Source: Proteiniphilum sp.
GTDB lineage: Bacteria > Bacteroidota > Bacteroidia > Bacteroidales > Dysgonomonadaceae
Direction of reading: 5' to 3'
NCBI GenBank assembly: GCA_012728465.1
Contig: JAAYFB010000230.1
Span: forward strand, 1-8,688
Length of the DNA stretch: 8,688 bases
The notes beneath the pieces were generated by a model, which did no database searches, was not told the origin of the DNA, and saw only the letters and a list, made by a program, of their open reading frames with translations. Below are positions 1 to 7,001 of the stretch, piece after piece. Position numbers and translations under genes: made by a program. Numbering within the stretch: the stretch's first letter is position 1; every line of letters begins with the position of its first letter.

Positions 1-1844
1 GTATCTACAACGGCATCCATCTCATTAGCAAATGCGTCTAGAGATGAAATGTTTTTAGCTGATAAATCTGCGATGATTGTTTCTGCCTTTTTTTCATTAA
101 TCAATCTGCTTTTGATTGTTGACTCAAGCTCCGAAAGTGGTGCAGTCCCAGCAGGATATACTTGATCTACTCTAGCGATAATTCTAGTGTTAGATAGATC
201 AAACTTCTTCACTGTGCCCATTTTCTTTTCGTTAACTGCCCATGTAACCACTTGACGAGAGTTAGGAATATTCATTAATGAGAAGTCATTTGCAGATACC
301 GAAGTGTTAGGCATTACGAAATATCCTTTTTCTGATGCTAATTCACTAAAGTTTTTGCTAATATTGGGTTCGCTAACAAGCTGGTTCAACTCATTATCTA
401 TATTATTTGAGGTCTTTTCGCTAACTAACACAGGGATGCTTACAGTAGCCAACTTGTACTTAGTTACTGGTGCAGTTCTTTCCTCTACTTGTAGAATCAT
501 TTGCTGACCTGGCAATTTAATTTTGAAAGGTTCGCCAATTGGTGCACTAAATGCTGCCTTCACTAAGTCTGCTCCCGCAGAGAAAAGGTCAATTTCACGT
601 GCCCAACCAATATCACCACCATTTGCTTGTGGATTAAGGCTATTTGCAACTTCCGCAAATGACTTTCCACTTGTAAGTTCGTTGAAGATGCTATCAACAA
701 AGTTGGTAACAATACTATCTTGTCCCATCACCGTTGCGTCAGGTATTGCCATCATGCGAAGGTGTACAGAATCTGGTGCTTGAGTTTTATCTATCAATTT
801 ATAGATATTGAAACTGTTGCCCTCTTTTTGTGGACCTTCTACATCTGAAATTGATGCAGTTTCGATAAATGACTTTTGTCTGTCATCCAATAGTGCTGCT
901 GATACATAAATATCTCTATAAGGAATATCAGAGTAGTCAGCTACTACGGATGCTATGTTATTTGTCTCAAGTAGTTTTTCATAAGCCTCATTTGCTAATA
1001 CTTCTATTTCTGCAAAATCTTCTTCGCTAGGTACTATTTCTTTAGTGAAATATGATATTTTTGCTAAAGGTACATCCATTTTGAAAGATGATTTATTTTT
1101 GTCGTAAAATGATTTTACCTCTTGTGCAGATACTGAAACCACTGAATCTGGAATAGCGAAGTAATTTTTTACTGCATAAGCTATATCAGATGATTGTTGA
1201 GATAGGTCGAATGACGTTTTGGCTTCATTGTCATTCACCATAATTGAGCCTGATAGAAGCAAGTCATACTTCTCTTGCAAACGCTGATATTTAACCATGT
1301 TCTCAATAAACAGCCATACATTCTTGTATTGTTGTATCATGGCTCTTTCCTCAGGCATTGCTGATTGGTCTGGACCATTTACAGTTGCTAAAAACTGAAT
1401 TAAACCTTCTCTATCAAATACTCCTGTTTCTGGATTGATAAAAAATGGTAGGGATTGTAGCAACGGAGAAATTGATTCACCATGAACTAAGTCATTCAAT
1501 TCTGCTTTAGAAACCGAAATGCCTAGTTTAGAAGTTTGATTATCTAGAATGATTTCACGAACCATTTGATCATAAACTGCTTCTCTGATTTGTTGAGTAG
1601 TTGCTTCATCTAAAGATGTTTGTCCACTAATCATTTTTTGGAACTCTTCCCATTCTGTAATTCTATTTGCATACTCTTGTGTTGAAACAACTTTTCCGTT
1701 CACAGAGAACGCTTTGTCTTTTGATTTAGCAAATAGAGTGTTTCCTGAAGTAAGTAAATCGCCTAATATAAAGGCTAGTAGAGCAACGCCAATGACAGTG
1801 ACCAAAAGAATGCCCTTGTCTCTAATTTTCTGAAGTGTAGCCAT
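1..1844 (-). CDS. ppiD: PpiD/SurA-type membrane-anchored periplasmic peptidyl-prolyl isomerase or chaperone, C-terminus cut by the window edge
   Basis: I translated this frame by hand. It stays open for 614 codons from the ATG at 1844 to the left edge, so the stop lies outside the window. Homologues are roughly 700 residues, so perhaps 90-100 are missing (family knowledge). Visible parts: a short basic N-terminus (residues 1-10), one membrane anchor (about 11-32, LLVTVIGVALLAFILGDLL), a SurA_N/PpiD-type chaperone region (about 40-210), and a parvulin-like domain (about 358-455) identified by GGDIGW at 409-414. This layout fits an inner-membrane protein facing the periplasm that helps exported and outer-membrane proteins fold. 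The parvulin domain lacks the two usual histidines (Met364 and Met449 fall at those places by eye), so the chaperone role may matter more than catalysis. It is last in the envelope block, 139 bp after gldE, with its own -7 element. No frameshift was found. Confidence 0.88.
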   Translation of the reverse strand, partial: MATLQKIRDKGILLVTVIGVALLAFILGDLLTSGNTLFAKSKDKAFSVNGKVVSTQEYANRITEWEEFQKMISGQTSLDEATTQQIREAVYDQMVREIILDNQTSKLGISVSKAELNDLVHGESISPLLQSLPFFINPETGVFDREGLIQFLATVNGPDQSAMPEERAMIQQYKNVWLFIENMVKYQRLQEKYDLLLSGSIMVNDNEAKTSFDLSQQSSDIAYAVKNYFAIPDSVVSVSAQEVKSFYDKNKSSFKMDVPLAKISYFTKEIVPSEEDFAEIEVLANEAYEKLLETNNIASVVADYSDIPYRDIYVSAALLDDRQKSFIETASISDVEGPQKEGNSFNIYKLIDKTQAPDSVHLRMMAIPDATVMGQDSIVTNFVDSIFNELTSGKSFAEVANSLNPQANGGDIGWAREIDLFSAGADLVKAAFSAPIGEPFKIKLPGQQMILQVEERTAPVTKYKLATVSIPVLVSEKTSNNIDNELNQLVSEPNISKNFSELASEKGYFVMPNTSVSANDFSLMNIPNSRQVVTWAVNEKKMGTVKKFDLSNTRIIARVDQVYPAGTAPLSELESTIKSRLINEKKAETIIADLSAKNISSLDAFANEMDAVVD

Positions 1845-1904
1845 TTAACTTTTTTGTATTATTTGTAAACTGTTATATTTTTAATATTATTTTCTATAGG
1901 AGTG

Positions 1905-1912
1905 CAAAGTTA
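1905..1912 (-). promoter_or_regulatory. Bacteroidetes -7 promoter element for ppiD
   Basis: On the minus strand this reads TAACTTTG, an exact match to the TAnnTTTG element of the Bacteroidetes primary sigma factor. It would place transcription start near 1900, giving a leader of about 55 nt before the ATG at 1844. A clear TTG at the -33 position is not visible at the usual 19-21 nt spacing, so strength is uncertain. It suggests ppiD can be transcribed independently of the genes before it. Confidence 0.5.
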
Positions 1913-1983
1913 GCAAAATTTGCAAAGATTGGAACTTTAATTTGAAAAAAAGCACTGATATTGAGGATGACATGAAATATAAT

Positions 1984-3264
1984 CTACGAATCTATTTCTT
2001 CAATAGTCAATTTCACTACTTCTATTTTGCGTGTTGTAACTTTTAATATTTTAAAAGTGTAGTTTCCTACTGTTATGATTTCGTTTCTATTAGGGATACG
2101 TTGTGTGTAGTGCAACAATAGTCCTGCAATGGTGGAGTAATCATCCGATTCGGGGAGCTCAAATCCATATTCTTCATTTATAGTATCTATCTCGGCACGA
2201 CCAGACAAAACATATTCTTTATCAGTATATTGTTTAACAAATTTAGATTGGTCATCAAATTCGTCTTCAATTTCTCCAAATATTTCTTCTACCAAGTCTT
2301 CGATTGTCACAATACCAGAAGTGCCTCCAAACTCGTCAACTACTACGGCAATACTCCTATGCTGTTGCATAAGCTCGCTCATTAATTTGTTTGCCTGCAT
2401 ACTTTCGGGCACAAAAGATATTTTGGCAATTCGTTGGGTCCAGTCTGATGTATCACCAAACATTTCCCATACATGAATGTAACCAATTATATTGTCAATA
2501 TCTTCTTTATATACAAGGATTCTTGATAGACCCGTATCAATAAAAGTTTCTTTCAATGTGTCTATGTCTGCTTCTTCACTAATGGCGACAATATCTGCAC
2601 GTGGCACCATACAATCTCTTACTTTCATTAATGAGAACTCAAGTGCATTTCTAAGAATTTTCACTTCCGACTCTGCATCACCTACATCGTTCATGTCTTC
2701 TATTCCTTTTCTAAGAAAACTATCTATGTCATTTCTGTTTAGTGAGTCTTCGTCACTCTCTTTTTGCTTTATTCCAAATGTAGATAGTGTCAATTTAGAT
2801 AAAAAATGAAATGTCTTAAAAAAAGGTATGAAAATAATGTATAGTAGATATGTTGGTATTGCTAGTGTTTTTACCCAAAAGTTGGGATTACGTGCTATGA
2901 TGGCGCGTGGTAATATTTCACCACTTATCAAAATAACAATGCTTATCACTATTGCGATGATAATGCTTGTTGTTATAGGGTTAGCAAATGATATGATTGT
3001 TGGGTATGTTGAGAAGATGATTAAGGTAGAAAAATATGTGAATATTGTCAACATTATAATGTTGGCTGTGGATAATGTTGACAGAAACAATCTGGGATGT
3101 TTGTATATTCTATTTACAATGTGCCTTAAAAACCCTTTATCCTTTTTGGTCATCATGTAGTGCATCCTGTCTGATGCTACTACTGCCATCTCCATTCCAG
3201 AAAGTAGAGCAGATATAAAGAGTGTTATAATCCACCAAATTAAATATGGAGTATTTTCCATCAT
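1984..3264 (-). CDS. gldE: GldE-like CNNM/CorC-family membrane protein with paired CBS domains
   Basis: A 426-residue protein with the full HlyC/CorC (CNNM) layout. The DUF21/CNNM membrane domain covers about residues 5-165, with hydrophobic segments near 8-30, 60-85, 97-116 and 132-155 and the family motif GEILPR at 115-120. A CBS pair follows: CBS1 about 216-270 starting with MVPR (219-222), and CBS2 about 283-340 with the hallmark VVVDEFGGTSGIVTIEDLVE (308-327). A CorC_HlyC domain lies at about 350-422. Relatives are linked to Mg2+/Co2+ export; the Bacteroidota form is called GldE because the Flavobacterium johnsoniae member is needed for gliding, and non-gliding Bacteroidales also carry it. 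The ATG at 3264 overlaps the lptC stop as ATGA, implying translational coupling. A second ATG follows directly, so the start could be one codon later. The substrate is not deducible from the sequence. Confidence 0.9.
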   Translation of the reverse strand: MMENTPYLIWWIITLFISALLSGMEMAVVASDRMHYMMTKKDKGFLRHIVNRIYKHPRLFLSTLSTANIIMLTIFTYFSTLIIFSTYPTIISFANPITTSIIIAIVISIVILISGEILPRAIIARNPNFWVKTLAIPTYLLYIIFIPFFKTFHFLSKLTLSTFGIKQKESDEDSLNRNDIDSFLRKGIEDMNDVGDAESEVKILRNALEFSLMKVRDCMVPRADIVAISEEADIDTLKETFIDTGLSRILVYKEDIDNIIGYIHVWEMFGDTSDWTQRIAKISFVPESMQANKLMSELMQQHRSIAVVVDEFGGTSGIVTIEDLVEEIFGEIEDEFDDQSKFVKQYTDKEYVLSGRAEIDTINEEYGFELPESDDYSTIAGLLLHYTQRIPNRNEIITVGNYTFKILKVTTRKIEVVKLTIEEIDS

Positions 3265-3932
3265 TGCAATTGTTTAATTGAGTCCTTTGCAATTGTTATA
3301 GAATCTTTTGCATTTACATTATCCTGATTTTCATCATCTGTTGTCGATAAGGGTTTTTCTTCAAAAGGATATTTTCCATCGTGAGGCCTGAATATTTCAA
3401 ATACTGTCATTTCTTGGTTGGATTCGAATCCATAACCTTTTAGTTCAGTATTTTTTTGCTTGATTTCGATATACTTGTCAGAATACACTTTTTCCTCTGC
3501 TTGATTCCAAAATAGCTCGTCACTTCTAAATTCATCTCCATCCATGTTGGTTATTTCAACATTGCCTTTTAGCCTCCACAGGCTTTTGTTTGTGAAGTTC
3601 CATGCGCTATCTGCTATTATTGTGGCCTCGATATCAAGATTTTCGTCAAATCTTTCTAAATATAGTCCTTCGGGAAAATACCAATAAGGTTCCTTAGCCT
3701 TATCAAATATATGCCACGTGTCTGCCACTAGTTTGTATCGTGTTATTCCTGAATCGGAAATTAGAGTTACTACAGAGTCTGTCACCATAGATGGAATAAC
3801 CTCTGGGTCAAATTCAATAGCTACGCTTTCTTCCTCTTTTTTATTGCACGACAATAATGACAAAAACACAACAACCGCCATTAAGACGGTTATTGTGTAT
3901 TTATTTTGTGCTATGTTATATAGCTTTTTCAA
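3261..3932 (-). CDS. lptC: LptC-family LPS export protein, predicted lipoprotein, TTG start
   Basis: A 223-residue protein. LptC links the LptBFG ABC transporter to the periplasmic LptA bridge that carries lipopolysaccharide to the outer membrane (family knowledge). Visible here: a basic N-terminus, a hydrophobic stretch (about 14-28) ending in the lipobox LLSC with Cys29, then CNKKEEE; a beta-rich LptC/OstA-like region at about 63-180, with LKGNVEI (121-127), a DELFW-containing strand and the ELKGYGFESNQ segment (163-173) typical of the family; and a polar acidic tail (190-223) containing KDSI twice. E. coli LptC is held by a transmembrane helix, whereas this one appears lipid-anchored. The initiator is TTG (3930-3932): an in-frame TAA lies five codons upstream and the first in-frame ATG is codon 18, which would remove the basic N-region. 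It begins 19 bp after the TPR gene and overlaps gldE by 4 bp. Confidence 0.87.
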   Translation of the reverse strand: MKKLYNIAQNKYTITVLMAVVVFLSLLSCNKKEEESVAIEFDPEVIPSMVTDSVVTLISDSGITRYKLVADTWHIFDKAKEPYWYFPEGLYLERFDENLDIEATIIADSAWNFTNKSLWRLKGNVEITNMDGDEFRSDELFWNQAEEKVYSDKYIEIKQKNTELKGYGFESNQEMTVFEIFRPHDGKYPFEEKPLSTTDDENQDNVNAKDSITIAKDSIKQLQ

Positions 3933-3951
3933 GATTCTAAATCTTTAATTA

Positions 3952-5313
3952 TTACTTCAATCTTACTGTAGTAGTTTCACCAATCCATCCAGGAATAAAA
4001 ACTGACTCTCCAGCTTTGATACCCATCATGAATGCCGTTTCTGTATCCATGAAGTATGCAGAGTATGTGTTGATTAATCCAGATGCTTTTGCACTTACAC
4101 TTGGGTCAACTGAACGTGCTCTTTGTAGTTTGTCAACAGCTGCACAGAATACAAGACCTCTTTTTTCTTTTTCTGCGAAAACATTATCAGCAGATGATGC
4201 ATATAATTGTGCAATCAATATGTAGGCATCTCCATTGTTAGGGTTGTATTGTAGTGCTTCATTAGCTGCTTGTTTAGCTTTAGGGAAATTGCGTTGGTTT
4301 GAGAAAATTCCGGCCAATTGCAACATATAGTCAGAAGCTTTTGCTTTATCCTCTTCTAAGGAAGCTGCCTCTTCGTAATATTTAATTGCTGTATCGTAGT
4401 CTTTATCTCTCAAGCTTTTGCTGGCAAGACCGATAGCTGAAGCAGCAGATGGTTCCATTTGGTGTAAAAATTCAGAAGCAGTAAAATAAATGTCTGTATC
4501 TCTACATCCTACTGAACCTAGAGCAGTAACAATCTCAGTTAAGAACTCTTTGTTATCTTTATTTGGCTCTACTTTGTCAGCATAGTACTCTGTTAATGTT
4601 TTGCAATCGCCTGCACCGCTATTAATAAAACCTTGAACAATACCATCCTTTACAAGACCTAGGTATTCTGCGTTGGCTTGATCGCTTGCTTCATTTGCAG
4701 CAGCAATAGCTTGGTCAACATATCCAGTTATTGTAAAGTAGTCATTAATGTATTGATCTTTCTTTGTTTCGTCGTTGCGGAACAATGTGAGTGATGCAAT
4801 CATATAGTATGAGTAAGCATTAGTTGGGTCCATTTTGTCCTTCATTTCAGTCATAGCTTCTCCCAACCATTCGTAAATTAGTCCAGTATCAGCAGCACCT
4901 TCAAGTAGCTCCATATAGTCGTAAGTCTTGTATGCTAGTACAGTGCCTTTAACATCATCTTTAAAGTATTGAAGTCGCTTGTCATATATATCCATTACTT
5001 TGTCTAGATACTCCTTCTTTTTTGTTGCGTCTGCTTCTGCTACGTAAAGGCTTTTAAATATGCGAGGTCCATAGATGTAAATATTTTTACTAGATGCGGG
5101 ACAATTTTCAAAAACATCTGTCCAAGGTGCTAGTGCGTCCTTGTAGTTCTCAGCTTTTGCAGAAGTGGACATGAGGCTTAAGTTCATGCGACACTTCACG
5201 CTGTCCTCTCCATGTCCATAAGGGGCATTTACTGGATCATAGCCTGCTTTTTGTGCATTTATTGCAATGATAGAGCCTAGCGCAAAAAATGTAGCTAATA
5301 ATAACTTTTTCAT
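3952..5313 (-). CDS. Secreted TPR-repeat protein of unknown function
   Basis: A 453-residue protein with a clear Sec signal peptide (MKKLLLATFFALGSIIAINA, cleavage probably after Ala20). Most of the chain is predicted to be helical. The clearest tetratricopeptide repeats lie at about 289-322 (SKSLRDKDYDTAIKYYEEA region), 325-359 (ending in EALQYNPNN) and 360-405 (starting with GDAYILIAQLYASS). Earlier helices (about 38-230) resemble degenerate TPRs. The C-terminal block GESVFIPGWIGETTTVRLK (435-453) is non-repetitive. The mature chain has five cysteines (41, 71, 237, 270, 390), so disulfides are possible. It probably sits in the periplasm or on the inner face of the outer membrane as a protein-binding scaffold; I see no catalytic motif. 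It lies between an outer-membrane barrel gene (114 bp upstream) and lptC (19 bp downstream), suggesting an envelope role. I know no characterised function for this type. Confidence 0.85.
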   Translation of the reverse strand: MKKLLLATFFALGSIIAINAQKAGYDPVNAPYGHGEDSVKCRMNLSLMSTSAKAENYKDALAPWTDVFENCPASSKNIYIYGPRIFKSLYVAEADATKKKEYLDKVMDIYDKRLQYFKDDVKGTVLAYKTYDYMELLEGAADTGLIYEWLGEAMTEMKDKMDPTNAYSYYMIASLTLFRNDETKKDQYINDYFTITGYVDQAIAAANEASDQANAEYLGLVKDGIVQGFINSGAGDCKTLTEYYADKVEPNKDNKEFLTEIVTALGSVGCRDTDIYFTASEFLHQMEPSAASAIGLASKSLRDKDYDTAIKYYEEAASLEEDKAKASDYMLQLAGIFSNQRNFPKAKQAANEALQYNPNNGDAYILIAQLYASSADNVFAEKEKRGLVFCAAVDKLQRARSVDPSVSAKASGLINTYSAYFMDTETAFMMGIKAGESVFIPGWIGETTTVRLK

Positions 5314-5350
5314 ATTCTTTTGTAGTTTAAATTTGTTTTATTAATTGATC

Positions 5351-5373
5351 TTGGTTGTTGATATGACCACCAA
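5351..5373. other. Imperfect inverted repeat in the gap between the barrel and TPR genes
   Basis: TTGGT (5351-5355) pairs with ACCAA (5369-5373), and a further GT/AC pair follows after one mismatch, around a loop of about 7 nt. It lies in the 114-bp gap (5314-5427), which contains no recognisable TAnnTTTG promoter element. There is no T-run after it on the minus strand, so it is not a standard terminator. It could be an mRNA processing or attenuation point between the two genes, or chance. Confidence 0.2.
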
Positions 5374-5427
5374 CACATTCAATAGTTTAATATATTAATA
5401 GAGCGAAGTGTGTAAATGTCTTAAACT

Positions 5428-6759
5428 CTAATTAAACTTTCTCTTGTTAAACCAAAGCTCGTTGATATTCATGTTTATTGACACTTTAAACATGTTTTGC
5501 TTAATCATATTTGGCACATTGGGTTGCTGTGTTGTATAGCTAAAACCAATATTTATGAGTGATAATCTTCCAGTCATGTAATCTCTGAATGGCAATCCTA
5601 AACCAAAATTTACTCCATATTCCTTGTAGCCATCAACTCCAATACTTTCTCCTGTTTTAGGGTCGTTTATGTTTGTGTTCATGTATGAGTTTCCATACGA
5701 AAATCCCGCTCTGAAGCGTACTCTATCAAAAAAGTTACGGCTGTATGGGTCTATTACATATTCTGCTCCAGCCTTTAACAAATAGGCGTTATTGAATCTA
5801 TTGTCTGTATTCAGCCCATCTAGCTCGGTAGGATAGTCTAGTCCTTTCCATTGTTGCAGTGTGCCATCCACTCCTACCAAAAGATTGGTGTTTGAGTATG
5901 TAAGTCCTACGCCAATAGTGCTAGGTAGTTGAAAAGATTTATTTGATAATGTGTCGTCCCTAAGAACCTCACTTGGTGCTAAACCAGGATTGGTGTATGG
6001 GTCGCCTTGATACATCTTTTCAGTAATATATACATCTGACTTTGTAGTCATTTGTGGTGTATATACAGCTCCTAGGGTTATTGAACTTTCTTTGTCGATT
6101 GGAAGTGTGAATTGAGCACCAAAATCGTACATGAAGTCACGAATAGAATAGCTTTTTCTTTCCTCCCCTATGTTTGCACCTGATGGAGATGAAACACTAC
6201 TGTACTTGTAGTTGCCAAATAGGTAATTTACATTTGCACCAATAGATATGTACTTTATTGGCTCGTATGCTATACCTGCATACACTTGGCTTAGACCTCC
6301 GTCACCTCTAAATATTTCATTATATACTACACCTGCAGATTTAGATTGTCCAAAGTTGTACCCAGTTTTCGAAAAAGGGATAAGTCCCACACTGGCCCCA
6401 ATTTTTTTAATTATTGGGAATTGTATAGCAACATAGTCTAAGTTTCCGTTCCAAAAGTATTGTTTGTTGTTGCCGTCGCTCAAATCAGAGTATTGTGCAG
6501 ATAGTCCAAAATCAAATATGAATGTCAGTGTGTCAAGCTTTGAATAGGATGCGGGGTTCCCAGGATTTACTTGCTGGCTTCTTCTTACTCCATAGCTAAT
6601 ACCACCCATTGCTTCCGAAGCACCAAAGGTTTGGTTAGACAAAAGTCCGTAGCCATATCGACCATAGGGTGAGTTTGAGCCAACTTGTTGAGAGAATGCT
6701 GTCAAGGCGACAACTAGCAAAAGTGATAAAGAAAAGAAGCGTTTAGCTGTTATATTCAT
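5428..6759 (-). CDS. Outer-membrane beta-barrel protein of unknown function (Bacteroidota NSPYGRYG type, possibly FadL/OmpP1-like)
   Basis: A 443-residue protein from the ATG at 6759. The frame also offers a TTG at 6777, but the ATG gives a standard signal peptide (MNITAKRFFSLSLLLVVALT, cleavage probably after AFS at about residue 23), so I start there. The mature N-terminus carries NSPYGRYGYG (29-38), a hallmark I associate with a conserved Bacteroidota outer-membrane family. The rest alternates aromatic and glycine-rich stretches typical of transmembrane beta strands, for example IGASVGLIPFSKTGYNFG (120-137), YISIGANVNYLFGNYKYSS and LRDYMTGRLS-like segments near the end. The chain ends in NINELWFNKRKFN. 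This fits an outer-membrane porin or hydrophobic-substrate channel related to OmpP1/FadL, but no substrate can be named. It is first in the envelope block (TPR, lptC, gldE and ppiD follow), with a promoter candidate just upstream. Confidence 0.83.
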   Translation of the reverse strand: MNITAKRFFSLSLLLVVALTAFSQQVGSNSPYGRYGYGLLSNQTFGASEAMGGISYGVRRSQQVNPGNPASYSKLDTLTFIFDFGLSAQYSDLSDGNNKQYFWNGNLDYVAIQFPIIKKIGASVGLIPFSKTGYNFGQSKSAGVVYNEIFRGDGGLSQVYAGIAYEPIKYISIGANVNYLFGNYKYSSVSSPSGANIGEERKSYSIRDFMYDFGAQFTLPIDKESSITLGAVYTPQMTTKSDVYITEKMYQGDPYTNPGLAPSEVLRDDTLSNKSFQLPSTIGVGLTYSNTNLLVGVDGTLQQWKGLDYPTELDGLNTDNRFNNAYLLKAGAEYVIDPYSRNFFDRVRFRAGFSYGNSYMNTNINDPKTGESIGVDGYKEYGVNFGLGLPFRDYMTGRLSLINIGFSYTTQQPNVPNMIKQNMFKVSINMNINELWFNKRKFN

Positions 6760-6815
6760 TGTTTTCAGTATAATCAATATGAACTTAGTCGATCGTGCAA
6801 TTATTTATAAGGATA

Positions 6816-6846
6816 CAAAGATGATATTTTTTTGTCTTGTTACCAA
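6816..6846 (-). promoter_or_regulatory. Promoter candidate for the envelope gene block
   Basis: On the minus strand a TTG (6844-6846, within TTTTGTTG) is followed after exactly 20 nt by CATCTTTG (6816-6823). This matches the Bacteroidetes -33 TTG and -7 TAnnTTTG pattern except for C in place of the first T. Transcription would begin near 6811, about 50 nt before the ATG at 6759. It is the best promoter candidate I found in the 242-bp gap and could drive the barrel, TPR, lptC and gldE genes. Confidence 0.4.
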
Positions 6847-6913
6847 CAAAACCTATTAAACTTAGCGTTAAAAAGCACAAAGTTTATCTTTTATAGATTT
6901 TTTAAAGCATAAT

Positions 6914-6936
6914 TAACCGCATAATGTTTGTGGTTA
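6914..6936. other. Hairpin in the gap between ribE and the envelope block
   Basis: TAACCGCA (6914-6921) and TGTGGTTA (6929-6936) can form an 8-bp stem with one G-U pair and a 7-nt loop when read on the plus strand. On the minus strand the same arms pair with one A-C mismatch and are followed by ATTATGCTTTAAAAAATC. It lies about 65 bp past the ribE stop, so it could end or stabilise the ribE transcript, but there is no proper U-tract. GCATAAT occurs twice here, at 6907-6913 and 6919-6925. The rest of the 6760-7001 gap shows no gene on either strand. Confidence 0.25.
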
Positions 6937-7001
6937 TTATTGTGCATTTTATCAATCGCACTGTAGTAGCTTGAAACTATATTATCGCATAAACTAATGC
7001 T

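Noticed and set aside
304..783. Plus-strand open frames opposite the PpiD-like gene
   Set aside because: The minus-strand frame is continuously open through this region and encodes the GGDIGW parvulin segment, so these frames are shadows.
1945..1975. Possible intrinsic terminator after gldE (seven T on the minus strand at 1945-1951)
   Set aside because: The bases before the T-run do not form a convincing stem on the minus strand.
2492..3160. Two plus-strand open frames opposite the GldE-like gene, one with hydrophobic stretches
   Set aside because: The hydrophobicity mirrors the membrane segments of the gene on the other strand. No domain, and no start context of its own.
1984..3264. Gliding motility as an organism trait, based on the GldE-like gene
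   Set aside because: GldE homologues also occur in non-gliding Bacteroidales, and no other gld or spr gene is present in the window.
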